From Stentor coeruleus (Eukaryota; Ciliophora; Heterotrichea; Heterotrichida; Stentoridae): 37,526 bases of DNA. The stretch is from contig MPUH01000740.1 of the NCBI GenBank assembly GCA_001970955.1, forward strand, positions 1 to 37,526, in the 5' to 3' direction. Position numbers and translations under genes: made by a program. The notes under the pieces were generated by a model. That model was not told the origin of the DNA and ran no database searches. It saw nothing but the letters and a program-made list of their open reading frames with translations. Positions 27,069 through 35,779 of the stretch are shown one piece after another (position 1 is the stretch's first letter; each line of letters starts with the position of its first letter).

Positions 27069-27683
27069 ATGAACTTTCATAAAATCCTGGTAATTGGTGA
27101 TGTTGCTGTAGGTAAAACATCTTTGGTCAATCGTGTTGTTTACAATTCCTTTAGCGAAAAGTACAAAGCGACAATAGGCTGTGAATTCGGTATCAAAATG
27201 ATGAAAATCGATGGTGAAGATGTGAGAATACAGCTTTGGGATTTAGCTGGACAAGATCGTTTAGGAGGAATTTCCCGACTTTATTGCCGAGATGCTCATG
27301 GTGCTATAGTAGTCACAGATATAACAAGACAGGACACAATAGACAAAGCTCTTGTGTGGAAAAATATAGTTGATGAACAAACCACAACACAATCAGGAGG
27401 ATCAATACCTATGATTTTGTGTGTGAATAAATACGATCTTGCTGATGAAGAATTCAAATTATCTAATGAGGACCTACAGAAATTTGCAGTAGAAAAAAAA
27501 TTCACTGCAGCTTTTTTTACAAGTGCAAAAACTGGGCAAAATTCAGAAGCAGCTATAGAAACTTTGATAAGAGAAGTACTTAAAATATCAACAGTTAAGA
27601 ATAACAAAATTGAAGAATCTATTTCTACTGGAGCCTCAAAAATAATGAAGGCTAAGTATACTAAGAAGAAAAGCTGTTGTTAA
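27069..27683 (+). CDS. Rab32-like small GTPase
   Basis: 204 aa with all five G boxes: GDVAVGKTS (P-loop), ATIGCEF (switch I Thr), WDLAGQDR (switch II), NKYD and TSAK. The C-terminus KKSCC is a double-Cys geranylgeranylation site. Switch II reads LAGQDRLGGISRLYCRDAHGAIVV. Most Rabs have TAGQER, while the Rab32/38 group has a hydrophobic residue in place of Thr and the GN.TR.YY.EA.GA pattern, which this resembles. Rab32 proteins work on lysosome-related organelles and mitochondria-ER contacts. In a pigmented heterotrich a role in cortical granules is conceivable but is only inference. Confidence 0.88.
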   Translation: MNFHKILVIGDVAVGKTSLVNRVVYNSFSEKYKATIGCEFGIKMMKIDGEDVRIQLWDLAGQDRLGGISRLYCRDAHGAIVVTDITRQDTIDKALVWKNIVDEQTTTQSGGSIPMILCVNKYDLADEEFKLSNEDLQKFAVEKKFTAAFFTSAKTGQNSEAAIETLIREVLKISTVKNNKIEESISTGASKIMKAKYTKKKSCC

Positions 27684-28395
27684 GATAAATAAGATATCAT
27701 ATGGAGGAAAATATTTTTTTTGGTGGAAGGTTTAAGGTAGTTTGATGTGATTTAGTAAATAGGGTGAGTTTTTAAGGGGGTTTTTTATGTGATGCTAGGG
27801 TGTTAGGATTTTTTAGGAGAAATTTTGTGTTATGATAAGAATAGGGAGATTGGATGCAAGAATTGGGAAGATATTTTTTTATTAATAGGTTTATAAGGCA
27901 TATTTTTGATACTTGATTTTGTTTCTTTTTTAGTATAGATTAAGTTTGAAGAAAAAATACTTGTTTCATATGCAAATTATAATATCATTAGAGAACTTTT
28001 ACTATTTTTTAATAAAATCATAACATATTAAGCAATTTATATCAAATTAACTTAATTTAAAAAGCACAAATATCAATAACAAACATCCTCTAACTACTAA
28101 ACATCTCTCCTACATCAAATTGCCCAAAAAATTCTAAAATAATCTATCAAACTTCATCATTATCAAATAAAAAACACATTAAACTCCCTAAAACTGAAAA
28201 CCCAATACTTTATCCATCAAAAAAACCAAAAAAGGCTCTTTTATTTACATAATCTCCTTATAACACATACTTTCTTTATTCCACTACCTTACCATAAAAT
28301 CCAACCTAAAACAATTTTCCTCCATTTTTCAAATCATAAACCAACCTATATTCTAACAAAAAAAAATCATAGGCTACTATATAGCTAAATTATGA
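27684..28395. other. Convergent intergenic region with skew switch
   Basis: No gene. 27721-27840 has 39 G and 1 C on the + strand; 28141-28260 has 28 C and 3 G. The change-over lies near 27960-28010. Confidence 0.7.
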
Positions 28396-28965
28396 TTAAC
28401 TAACGATGATTCTTTTTTCTTCAGTTCCAAAACCATACTGAGCCAAAAACCCTTCAACCAAAGGCGAATTTTTCACTTCAACTGGAAGTTTTACAAATAC
28501 ATTTTTCGCTGTAAAATTCAAGTCGACCATTTTTTTAGCGACAAGGTCTTCATCAGCAAAAAAGTTCATAAAAGCTTCAGTTAAGCAATAAGCTGATAAA
28601 GGAAACTCGCCTTGTAAAGCTTTTGTTGGGTTATAGACTAGCATTATAGCTTTTTGGAAATCGCATTGCATATTGTATTGGAACTCGATTGTGTTGATAT
28701 CCAAAAAGCTGGTCTCTGTGGATTTCGTATACCAGCCAAGGATAAAACTCTCGAATTTTAGGTCTTGGAAATATTTTAGTCTTTGCGTGGTATACTCATC
28801 AGATTCTGTAAGATCACTTGGTATAGCAAAAGAATTAACAACAACTAAACTAGCTTCACTCTCATAGCCAATCAACTTGCCATTACAACCATCATTCGTA
28901 TCCTGACAATGTTGAATCACTTGCAAAACAACTGTGCTATCAAGTGTCACGCAGAACTCCGACAT
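28396..28965 (-). CDS. EIF3H: eIF3 subunit h (MPN domain), short form
   Basis: 189 aa. The MPN domain starts at once: VTLDSTVVLQVIQHCQDT, as in eIF3h. Then come CNGKLIGYESEASLVVVNSF, RLKYFQDL, FILGWYTKSTETSF, IMLVYNPTKALQGEFPLSAYCLTEAF and PVEVKNSPLVEG, in the order of eIF3h. The JAMM metal residues (HxH) are absent, as expected for this non-catalytic MPN subunit of translation initiation factor 3. Human eIF3h is about 350 aa; this protein lacks the C-terminal helical half used for eIF3 assembly. No intron that would add more was found, so it is a genuinely short form or its 3' part is missing. Divergent, 50 bp from the next gene. Confidence 0.82.
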   Translation of the reverse strand: MSEFCVTLDSTVVLQVIQHCQDTNDGCNGKLIGYESEASLVVVNSFAIPSDLTESDEYTTQRLKYFQDLKFESFILGWYTKSTETSFLDINTIEFQYNMQCDFQKAIMLVYNPTKALQGEFPLSAYCLTEAFMNFFADEDLVAKKMVDLNFTAKNVFVKLPVEVKNSPLVEGFLAQYGFGTEEKRIIVS

Positions 28966-29015
28966 TATTAATAATCAATTTCTCTATCTAATGTGTGGCG
29001 TGGATTAATATATAA
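28966..29015. promoter_or_regulatory. 50-bp gap between divergent start codons
   Basis: Lies between the eIF3h gene (-) and the PH-START gene (+). It contains TTATTAATAAT next to the eIF3h ATG and ATTAATATATAA next to the other. If both starts are right, the bidirectional promoter and both leaders fit in 50 bp. Confidence 0.55.
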
Positions 29016-30779
29016 ATGGAAACTGAAGAGACTTCATTCGAAAACAAGGAGCTCAGTGGTTACTTGAAGATCAAACGTAGTCTTTTTTGGGCACGAAGAT
29101 TTATAGTTCTCAAATCAGGTATCTTATATTATTACAAAACAGCAACAGCAACATCACCACGCGGTTTATATCATTTATCAGGATTAAAAATAAATAAAGA
29201 CCAATCAGAAATGATAGTCGAAATTTTCCGCGAGAACTCAAAAACTTTAAAAATCCAATTTTCATCAAAAAATGAGTTTAATTTATGGTTCCAAGCATTA
29301 ACCATGTCAACAATATCTAGTGAAAAAATTGCTGGACAACCTTGTGCGTATTTAGATATGCAGAAAAGTATTGATAAAGAAAATATTCAACTTATAGACC
29401 AAGTGCCTAAAGCACAAATGCAAGGTCCATTAAAATTAAAGATTGAAGAAATTAAAAACAGACCATATAAACTGGTTGGGACAAGGGGTGGGTCGATATT
29501 TTATTGTACCCATAAACATATAATAGAACAGAAAAAAGTTAAAGTTGATATGAAAATGTTAGCAATTGGAATTCTTATTATTTTAGAAGTTGTGAGAAAT
29601 ATAATAGGAAACATTTTTTCTTTGTTAGTGATATTAGGATTAGCAGGATATTATTATTCATTAAAAACTATCCCAGAAGATAAACCAGTTGTTGATCATA
29701 AATATCATTTTAAATGCTCAATAAACATAAAATCTGGGGTTGGGGAAATACTCACAGCCCTTCATGATACCATGTGTCGTCATCTTTGGGAACCTTATCT
29801 TAATGAATCAGAAGAACCTTCATCAATAAAACTGACTTATATTTTTAACAATATAACTTTAAACCAAGAGCTTATAAGAATTTTAGTCAAAGATTCAAAT
29901 ACATTTTATTTACTTGAAAAAGTTGGTAATGAAATCAAAAACTTGTTTATTATAGAAAGTAAAAACAAAAAAGGGGAGTTTTTAAGCCAGGTACATCATT
30001 ATGGGTGTTTAGATAATCATGAAAATCCTCTTATTGGCAATGCAGACATATTAAATTGTCTTAAATATTTTATAGAATCTAATACTGTATATGTATCTTC
30101 AGGTGAAATACTTCAAGGTGATAAATCTTCAGATGATGAAGAAGGGCATCTTTCTCAATCTATAGTAGAAAGTGATTCTGCAAATTTTTATCATAGTGAG
30201 GCTAATAGGGTATTAAAAGAAGCTGAAGCTTTATTAGAAGAACAAACTGGTTGGGAAGATTTGAAGCTTAATTCAAGGATTATTAAAGGGTATAGACGTA
30301 AAGCGGCAGCAGGTCTTTTTGTAGTTAAAGCTGAAGGGGAGATTAATAGAAGTGCTACTGAGATTATGGATGTTATAAAGGATTTACCTAGAAAAGGAGG
30401 ATATGATACAATGTTTGAATCTGGAAGTATTATAGAGACTATTGATAGTTTTACTGAAATTTGTTATCAGAAATATAAAGGTAAACTTGGAGTATCGCCT
30501 AGGGATTTTTGTTTTTTACAGAAAAGATGGCATATGCCTGATGGGAAATGGATTGCTGTTGCTACTAGTGTGACACATTCTTTATGTCCGGAGACTAAGT
30601 TTGTTAGAGCGCATTTGTTTATGGGATGCCATTTTTTGACTCCTACTGGGCCGAATAGTGCACATGATGTGTATATGATTTATGTTGATATTAGAGGAAG
30701 CATACCAAAGTTTTTAGCTAATACAGTGCAGGTCGATCAGGCTATGCTGATTGAAAATTTAAGAAATTTCCTTAATTAG
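29016..30779 (+). CDS. PH - membrane segment - START lipid-transfer-like protein
   Basis: 587 aa. Residues about 13-97 are a PH domain (LSGYLKIKRSLFWARRFIVL, LYYYKTA, final W in LWFQAL). Residues about 179-213 are one long or two short hydrophobic helices (MLAIGILIILEVV, then IFSLLVILGLAGYYY). Residues about 230-345 may be a first START-like fold (a weak match; LHDTMCRHLWEPYL). Residues about 403-587 are a START domain (GWEDLKLNSRI, AAGLFVVKAEGEI, YDTMFESGSIIETIDSFTEI, SPRDFCFLQKRW, FLTPTGPNSAHDVYMIYVD). Known families: CERT (PH + START) and plant EDR2 (PH + START + DUF1336). An internal membrane hairpin between PH and START would tether the transfer domain. Lipid ligand unknown. Confidence 0.82.
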   Translation: METEETSFENKELSGYLKIKRSLFWARRFIVLKSGILYYYKTATATSPRGLYHLSGLKINKDQSEMIVEIFRENSKTLKIQFSSKNEFNLWFQALTMSTISSEKIAGQPCAYLDMQKSIDKENIQLIDQVPKAQMQGPLKLKIEEIKNRPYKLVGTRGGSIFYCTHKHIIEQKKVKVDMKMLAIGILIILEVVRNIIGNIFSLLVILGLAGYYYSLKTIPEDKPVVDHKYHFKCSINIKSGVGEILTALHDTMCRHLWEPYLNESEEPSSIKLTYIFNNITLNQELIRILVKDSNTFYLLEKVGNEIKNLFIIESKNKKGEFLSQVHHYGCLDNHENPLIGNADILNCLKYFIESNTVYVSSGEILQGDKSSDDEEGHLSQSIVESDSANFYHSEANRVLKEAEALLEEQTGWEDLKLNSRIIKGYRRKAAAGLFVVKAEGEINRSATEIMDVIKDLPRKGGYDTMFESGSIIETIDSFTEICYQKYKGKLGVSPRDFCFLQKRWHMPDGKWIAVATSVTHSLCPETKFVRAHLFMGCHFLTPTGPNSAHDVYMIYVDIRGSIPKFLANTVQVDQAMLIENLRNFLN

Positions 30780-31090
30780 GTTTTTATCTTAATTGTTAGA
30801 AAGATTTTTTGGATTTCGCATGTAGAGGAGGAGATTTGATTTGGGTTATGAATTCTGACCATGATTTTTAAATAACTAAAACATCTAAAATATCGTATTT
30901 TATTATAATATATTCCTATAAACCTTTAAAAAACTACCCTAAAACCACTAAAAATAAACAAAAAAATCTCCCAACCACACTTTTCTCATCCACCCAACCT
31001 GACAGTTTCTCCCAACTTCTTATAAAACTTGAAAACTTAAAACTTTTTCCAACCGACAAACTACAATTTTTAATAATTATTAACATACAA
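30780..31090. other. Spacer between two + strand genes
   Basis: 311 bp. The first 70-80 bp are G-rich, the rest C-rich on the + strand. No gene. Confidence 0.55.
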
Positions 31091-32176
31091 ATGACTAATC
31101 CTACAGATATATATCCATGGATAGTCCTAAGACTGAAAGTATTCAATGGGGTCCTAGAACGTAATGTGGCAAAATTTGGTTCTATGAATCCCTATCTCGA
31201 AGTCCAATGGAATAACGAAAAGTGGTATTCAAAAATAGCTTCTAATAATCATCTAACACCTACATGGGATGAGTATCACATTTTTGAATCCTCAGACCCT
31301 AGCCCTTTATCTATAAAAGTCCTCCATAACAGTCTGATTTTCACAAGCCAAGAAATCGGTTTTTGTATTGTTTCTGTTGAAGATCTTTTTAAAGGTAAAA
31401 TAAACGAAAAACTTGATTTACTATACGAAGGTAACACAGTTGGTTATATTTGCATAAGCGTAAATATGTATGAAGAAAAAAAATCTGAATCAAGTACACA
31501 TAATACAAGCTATGCAGCAACTGATCTTAAAGAAGAATATGCAAAAAAACTCTATGAACTCGAACTAGAAAAAGAAGAACTAGAGTTTTATAAAAGGAAA
31601 TACAAAAAAAAACTAGAAAAACTCAATCAAGAAAAACGAAACTACAAAAACAAAGTTACTGAATTTGTTAGAAAAACAACACCTAATCATACTGAAGAAA
31701 GTTTTGATGATAATACTGAGTCTAATATAAACCCTTTTATATTATATTCGCAACCAGATGAGATTATACAAGAAGAATTTTATTATGATGATAGAAATGT
31801 TGTTAATGGAGATAAGGAAATTTTGGTACATTTGAAAAATCAACTTACTTTTGATATTACGAAAATAAGATGTGATAAATTTGCGTGTATGAGGAAGAAA
31901 GGATTTACTCAAACTTGTGGGAAAAATAATGAGATGTGTATGAGTTCAGAGGTTTATAGGAATCAAGATGCTAGGAAAATGGTTAATAAGAAAAATATTA
32001 GCTTGCTTTCATCGCAGGATAGTGAAGAGTGGGAAGATTTTGAAAAAGTTGACAGGAAAGGTTTGAAAAGTAAGGATGAGGAGGAGAATAGGGAGTTGTT
32101 GGAATTGAAGTTTGAAGGGTTTAATCAGTTTTTATCACCGGAAATAGTTGCGGCAAATAAAAGCACGATCATGTGA
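31091..32176 (+). CDS. C2-domain and coiled-coil protein
   Basis: 361 aa. Residues about 8-125 are a C2 domain: LRLKVFNGVL, MNPYLEVQW (family DPYV.V), TPTWDEYHIFE (family NP.WNE.F.F), SIKVLHNS and EIGFCIVSVEDL. Several of the Asp residues that bind calcium are replaced (for example Ser-Met before NPY), so membrane binding may be calcium-independent. Residues about 145-190 form a Lys/Glu coiled coil. The remaining 170 residues are acidic and unassigned. The stop is TGA; reading through it would add 28 codons before TAG, with no sign that this is used. Confidence 0.75.
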   Translation: MTNPTDIYPWIVLRLKVFNGVLERNVAKFGSMNPYLEVQWNNEKWYSKIASNNHLTPTWDEYHIFESSDPSPLSIKVLHNSLIFTSQEIGFCIVSVEDLFKGKINEKLDLLYEGNTVGYICISVNMYEEKKSESSTHNTSYAATDLKEEYAKKLYELELEKEELEFYKRKYKKKLEKLNQEKRNYKNKVTEFVRKTTPNHTEESFDDNTESNINPFILYSQPDEIIQEEFYYDDRNVVNGDKEILVHLKNQLTFDITKIRCDKFACMRKKGFTQTCGKNNEMCMSSEVYRNQDARKMVNKKNISLLSSQDSEEWEDFEKVDRKGLKSKDEEENRELLELKFEGFNQFLSPEIVAANKSTIM

Positions 32177-32538
32177 GGGACTACTTGGTCACAAGATAAT
32201 TCATTTTGTTTAAGATTTTTTCATGTTTTTTGTGCTAGAAATATATTTTATGAGTAGAAAATAATATGATTTATAGACAAATTCTATGATTAGATAATTA
32301 TTACGATAAAAAAAGAAAATAATGATTCATAAGCGTAAATATTAAAAAAAAAACTAGAAAATCCTTAGTATTTTAAAAACCTCATCTTAAATCTAATATA
32401 TTTTTTACGACACCATATTAAAAATTGTAATTCCAAAACTCTTATACTAAACCATCCTCAAACCTTCACAAAAACTAATAACCACAAAGATTAATCAATC
32501 AATAATTCTAAGTCAAACACAAAATAATATGTAAATAA
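32177..32538. other. Spacer with skew switch
   Basis: 362 bp. G exceeds C to about 32340 and C strongly exceeds G from about 32360 to the next start. No gene. Confidence 0.55.
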
Positions 32539-33180
32539 ATGCATAATATGGCTAAGCGACACTCAGTTTCTCCAAACATCCTAAACATAAGATTTCCTTC
32601 CTCCTCCCACTACGACCGTTCCCCTTTGACAATAATAAACCTATTTCTAAAAGAAAAAACCACAGAATCCCGTAGTAGAAAACTTTTAGCGAATACTCGT
32701 CGTGTCCTGACAAAGCATTCTCTAATCTCAAACCATAAATCAAAAATCACATCTGAAAGTAGTCCAGAAAAAGATTCACCAAAACGTGATTTAAGAGAAA
32801 GTCCAATTCTCATAATCAAAGGTCAGGATTATGAAAGTCAGATATCACGTGCATATAGTTATGAGTATATCCCAACAGTAGATAGTAGATGTTATTCCAA
32901 AAGATGTTATAGGACAAATTCAAGTAAAAACATAAAAACTTTAGAATCACATCAAAAAAGAAGTTTTAACAGAAAACACGAGCAATACTCTTTAAATCGT
33001 AGTTATTCTAGATCGTATGCTTTAAGAAATTTATATCAGAAAGATACTGACTCATCATTGTATCCTACAGTATCAACAAGTAAAATCGAATTAAAACTTA
33101 GTAACTATCACAAACGCCTAGTCAAAATGCGTAATTTATATGAAAAACAAATAACTAATAAACGAGAATTGGAAAACTAA
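32539..33180 (+). CDS. Basic Ser/Arg/Tyr-rich protein, unknown
   Basis: 213 aa, highly basic, rich in Ser, Arg, Lys and Tyr (KRHSVSPN, ESRSRKLLANTRR, SYEYIPTVDSR, NRSYSRSYALRNLYQ). Mostly disordered, with a possible helix at the C-terminus (KRLVKMRNLYEKQITNKREL). Many SP and RxxS sites suggest kinase substrates. No known domain. A second ATG three codons in (MAKRHSVS) is an equally good start. Its stop codon is 4 bp from the stop codon of the convergent TPR gene. Confidence 0.55.
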   Translation: MHNMAKRHSVSPNILNIRFPSSSHYDRSPLTIINLFLKEKTTESRSRKLLANTRRVLTKHSLISNHKSKITSESSPEKDSPKRDLRESPILIIKGQDYESQISRAYSYEYIPTVDSRCYSKRCYRTNSSKNIKTLESHQKRSFNRKHEQYSLNRSYSRSYALRNLYQKDTDSSLYPTVSTSKIELKLSNYHKRLVKMRNLYEKQITNKRELEN

Positions 33181-33184
33181 CATA

Positions 33185-34371
33185 TTAGGAAATGCACCAA
33201 TACTTATCTTGATTCTTCATAATATCCAGCTTGGCCATTTCTTGATTGACTAAACTAAGTAATTTAAGGTTTTTCATTGTTTTAGCTTGACATCGTGCTT
33301 TCCTTAAGTCACTTTTAGCTTCAGAAAATTTACCTTGGCCTAACCTTCCTTCAGCTCTACGATATAAAGCATATCCATCATTTTCATCATTATGCAAAAT
33401 ACTCGTGCATAATTCTTCAGCTTTTTCATATTTCCCTTGTTTTAAACATACAAGAGCAAGGTTTTTCATAGCAGGTATTTCCCTTGTTTTAAACATACAA
33501 GAGCAAGGTTTTTCATAGCAGGTATTTTCATCTATATAAATATTACATAGTCAAGAGCTGTATCATTTAAACCATCAACTAAACTTATAATCCCCGCGTA
33601 ATTCTCTTCAGCTTCTTGTAGGTTGTCTTCTACAAATGCTTGTTGAGCTTTGTTACTAAGATCATCAAGTTGATCTTTTAGTTTAGAAATCTCATTTTTT
33701 CCTATAATAAAATGTTGTAAAATAATCATGATTTCTATTTTACCTGAGTCAACATATTGGCAAAGGTCATATTTTGTCCCTGTGCCTGAAAAATGTTGAG
33801 AATTTGGGCTATCCATGTTGATTTCAAGTAAAACAGAGTCATTTTCTCTCATTGGGTTTAAACTTTCTTGCCATAGTTTCGGTAGAGAACTGATTCTTAC
33901 TTTTTCATTCATGAACTCTTTGACTGGTTTGCTATTTAATTGAATCATTGCTGAAAAACGGCATTTTTCATGGGCAGAAGCTCTAGGCCGACCTTGAGAA
34001 GATGTGGCAATTCTCCATATAAGGTTACAATCGTTAAGTAAAAGACGGGGTTTATAAATTGCATTGATTTTTATATGTAATTTGACATCAGAAGCACTTT
34101 CACGTTTAAGCCATTGAGCTAAATAACTTGTATAATTGCTTTGGGGGATTAGAAACTCAGACCTTTCATCTAAGAACATCTTCGTTATTAAGTAAATGAA
34201 GTATTTTGGCACACATTTTGGGGTTAATATATACACATGTCTATATAAAATCTGTAACTCACCTTGATCATTACTTGCTTTTAAATTCATATCTACTGAA
34301 TCACCACCAGATATTGGGTTATTTGAATTACCTTGTTCATGAATGATTTTACTAACTTTTTTGTTTGACAT
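33185..34371 (-). CDS. TPR co-chaperone-like protein, frame broken by a 47-bp duplication
   Basis: Without the duplication, and with a 15-nt intron removed, the gene is exactly 375 codons. Residues 1-240 are unassigned, possibly a degenerate FKBP/CS-like region (LPKLWQESLNPMRENDSVLLEI is the clearest part). From about 235 there are TPR helices: DLSNKAQQAFVEDNLQEAEENY, then after the intron MKNLALVCLKQGKYEKAEEL and DGYALYRRAEGRLGQGKFSEA. The NLA...LK...Y.KA and ALYRRA motifs are those of FKBP/CYP40/AIP-type TPR domains that bind the HSP90 C-terminus. As assembled, 47 extra bases in the TPR region shift the frame and stop it with TGA after 20 codons of exon 2. Confidence 0.7.
33434..33527. repeat. 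Exact 47-bp tandem duplication
   Basis: Copies 33434-33480 and 33481-33527 are identical; about five further bases to the left also match, so the exact boundary is ambiguous. It lies in exon 2 of the TPR gene and 47 is not a multiple of 3. Confidence 0.92.
33532..33546 (-). other. 15-nt spliceosomal intron
   Basis: On the - strand GTAATATTTATATAG. Splicing joins GLNDTALDY to MKIPAMKNLALV in the TPR region. It has A at position 10 like the other three. Confidence 0.88.
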
Positions 34372-35128
34372 TTTATATATGAAAGGAGATTATGATTTAA
34401 AAAAATATATATAAGAATTTTGGTAGGTGTAAAAAGGAAGGGTTATAATGAAAATAAAGGAAATGATGCTGTGGAGGGGTTTAATAAAGTTAGAATGAGG
34501 ATAAAATTGAGAATGATATAGAAAGGTTTTGTATTTAGAAGGAAGATTTTTATGGAAAGATGAGGTTGCTAAGAATAATTTGAAGGAATGGAAAAGTTTA
34601 TGATTTTAAGGGTTTTTAGGTATATTAAAAGATAGGATTTGACTGTTGGTGTCATGGGTTGAAAGGATTTTATGTTTTTTGTAGGTATTGCTTTTTGTGT
34701 TATAAGTTCAGGGTTTAGGGCCAGAAATTGTTGGGTATAATGATAAAACTAAGAATATATTAAGTAAATTTATATTCAGCAACCTCTTAAATTTTAATTT
34801 CAAACTTTTTAACTGCAACTAAACTTTCCGCTTAATACTCATTGACAATTTAATCTATTATTATACATTTCCTTTATCATTCAACACATTTATCCAAAGC
34901 ACAAAACTAATCTTTATATTATAATATCCAAACCTCTTCCATTATTCCCATCAAAAAACCTCTTCTATTCTACTTCAAAAAAGTCTTATCTTCAAATCAA
35001 TACACCTACACAATCTAAACTCAAAATAATTCCCGCTAATATTCTCAATTTCTCATCTCTATTTATAAAACCAATATATTCCTAAACCAACAAATATATC
35101 TAAATAAGCATATTATAAAATTACCTAT
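34372..35128. other. Intergenic, 757 bp, skew switch
   Basis: No gene. 34441-34560 has 33 G and 1 C on the + strand; 34861-34980 has 31 C and 1 G. The change-over lies near 34740-34780. Confidence 0.7.
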
Positions 35129-35779
35129 CTATTGACAGCACATAGCAGGGTCTTTTGTATCTTTTGGCGCAGTAATTTTATCTTCAGATAAATCAATTCT
35201 TCTCGATGGGCCTATTGAAGTATTTTTTTTCGTCCCAATAACATTTCTTATAGTAAGTTGATAGATTTCATTTAACACAATTTCAAAAGCTTTATCAACT
35301 CCAGTCCCATCAAGTGCAGATGTTTCAATAAACGCAAGATTATGTTTTTGGGCATATGTTGCCGCTTCTTCAGTACTAATAGCCCTTAAATGTTTTAAAT
35401 CAGCTTTATTCCCAGTAAGCATGACTACTGTTTGAGAGTCAGCATGGTCTTTTAATTCCTTTAACCACTTATCAACATTTTCAAATGATGTAGACTTGCT
35501 TATATCATACACCAATAAAGCTCCTACTGCACCTCTATAATACGCTGAAGTTATAGCTCTATATCTTTCTTGTCCTGCAGTATCCCAAATCTGTGCCCTA
35601 ATAACTTTTCCTTCAAGGTCTAAGGACTTTTGAGCAAATTCTACACCAATTGTCGTCTTTGATTCTAAGTTGAATTCTTTGCGGGTAAATCTTGATAAAA
35701 TATTTGACTTCCCCACACCTGAATCGCCTATAAGGACAATTTTAAATAAATAGTCGTACTCGTGGTCTCCACGTATCAT
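35129..35779 (-). CDS. Rab11 small GTPase
   Basis: 216 aa. [19 protein letters not shown] followed by [10 protein letters not shown] is diagnostic of Rab11/RabA. Switch I is [12 protein letters not shown], switch [32 protein letters not shown]4 GNKADL, G5 ETSALD. The C-terminus ends MCCQ, a Rab11-type geranylgeranylation site. Rab11 directs recycling-endosome and exocytic traffic; in ciliates it also serves the contractile vacuole and cytoproct. All catalytic residues are present, including the switch II Gln. Confidence 0.95.
   Translation of the reverse strand: MIRGDHEYDYLFKIVLIGDSGVGKSNILSRFTRKEFNLESKTTIGVEFAQKSLDLEGKVIRAQIWDTAGQERYRAITSAYYRGAVGALLVYDISKSTSFENVDKWLKELKDHADSQTVVMLTGNKADLKHLRAISTEEAATYAQKHNLAFIETSALDGTGVDKAFEIVLNEIYQLTIRNVIGTKKNTSIGPSRRIDLSEDKITAPKDTKDPAMCCQ

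Noticed and set aside
27296..27607. 103-codon - strand frame antisense to the Rab32-like gene
   Set aside because: Shadow of a strongly identified GTPase.
32162..32260. Readthrough of TGA at the end of the C2 gene
   Set aside because: Considered as a sign of UGA=Trp code, but conserved genes here use only TGG for Trp and the 28 extra codons look like spacer.
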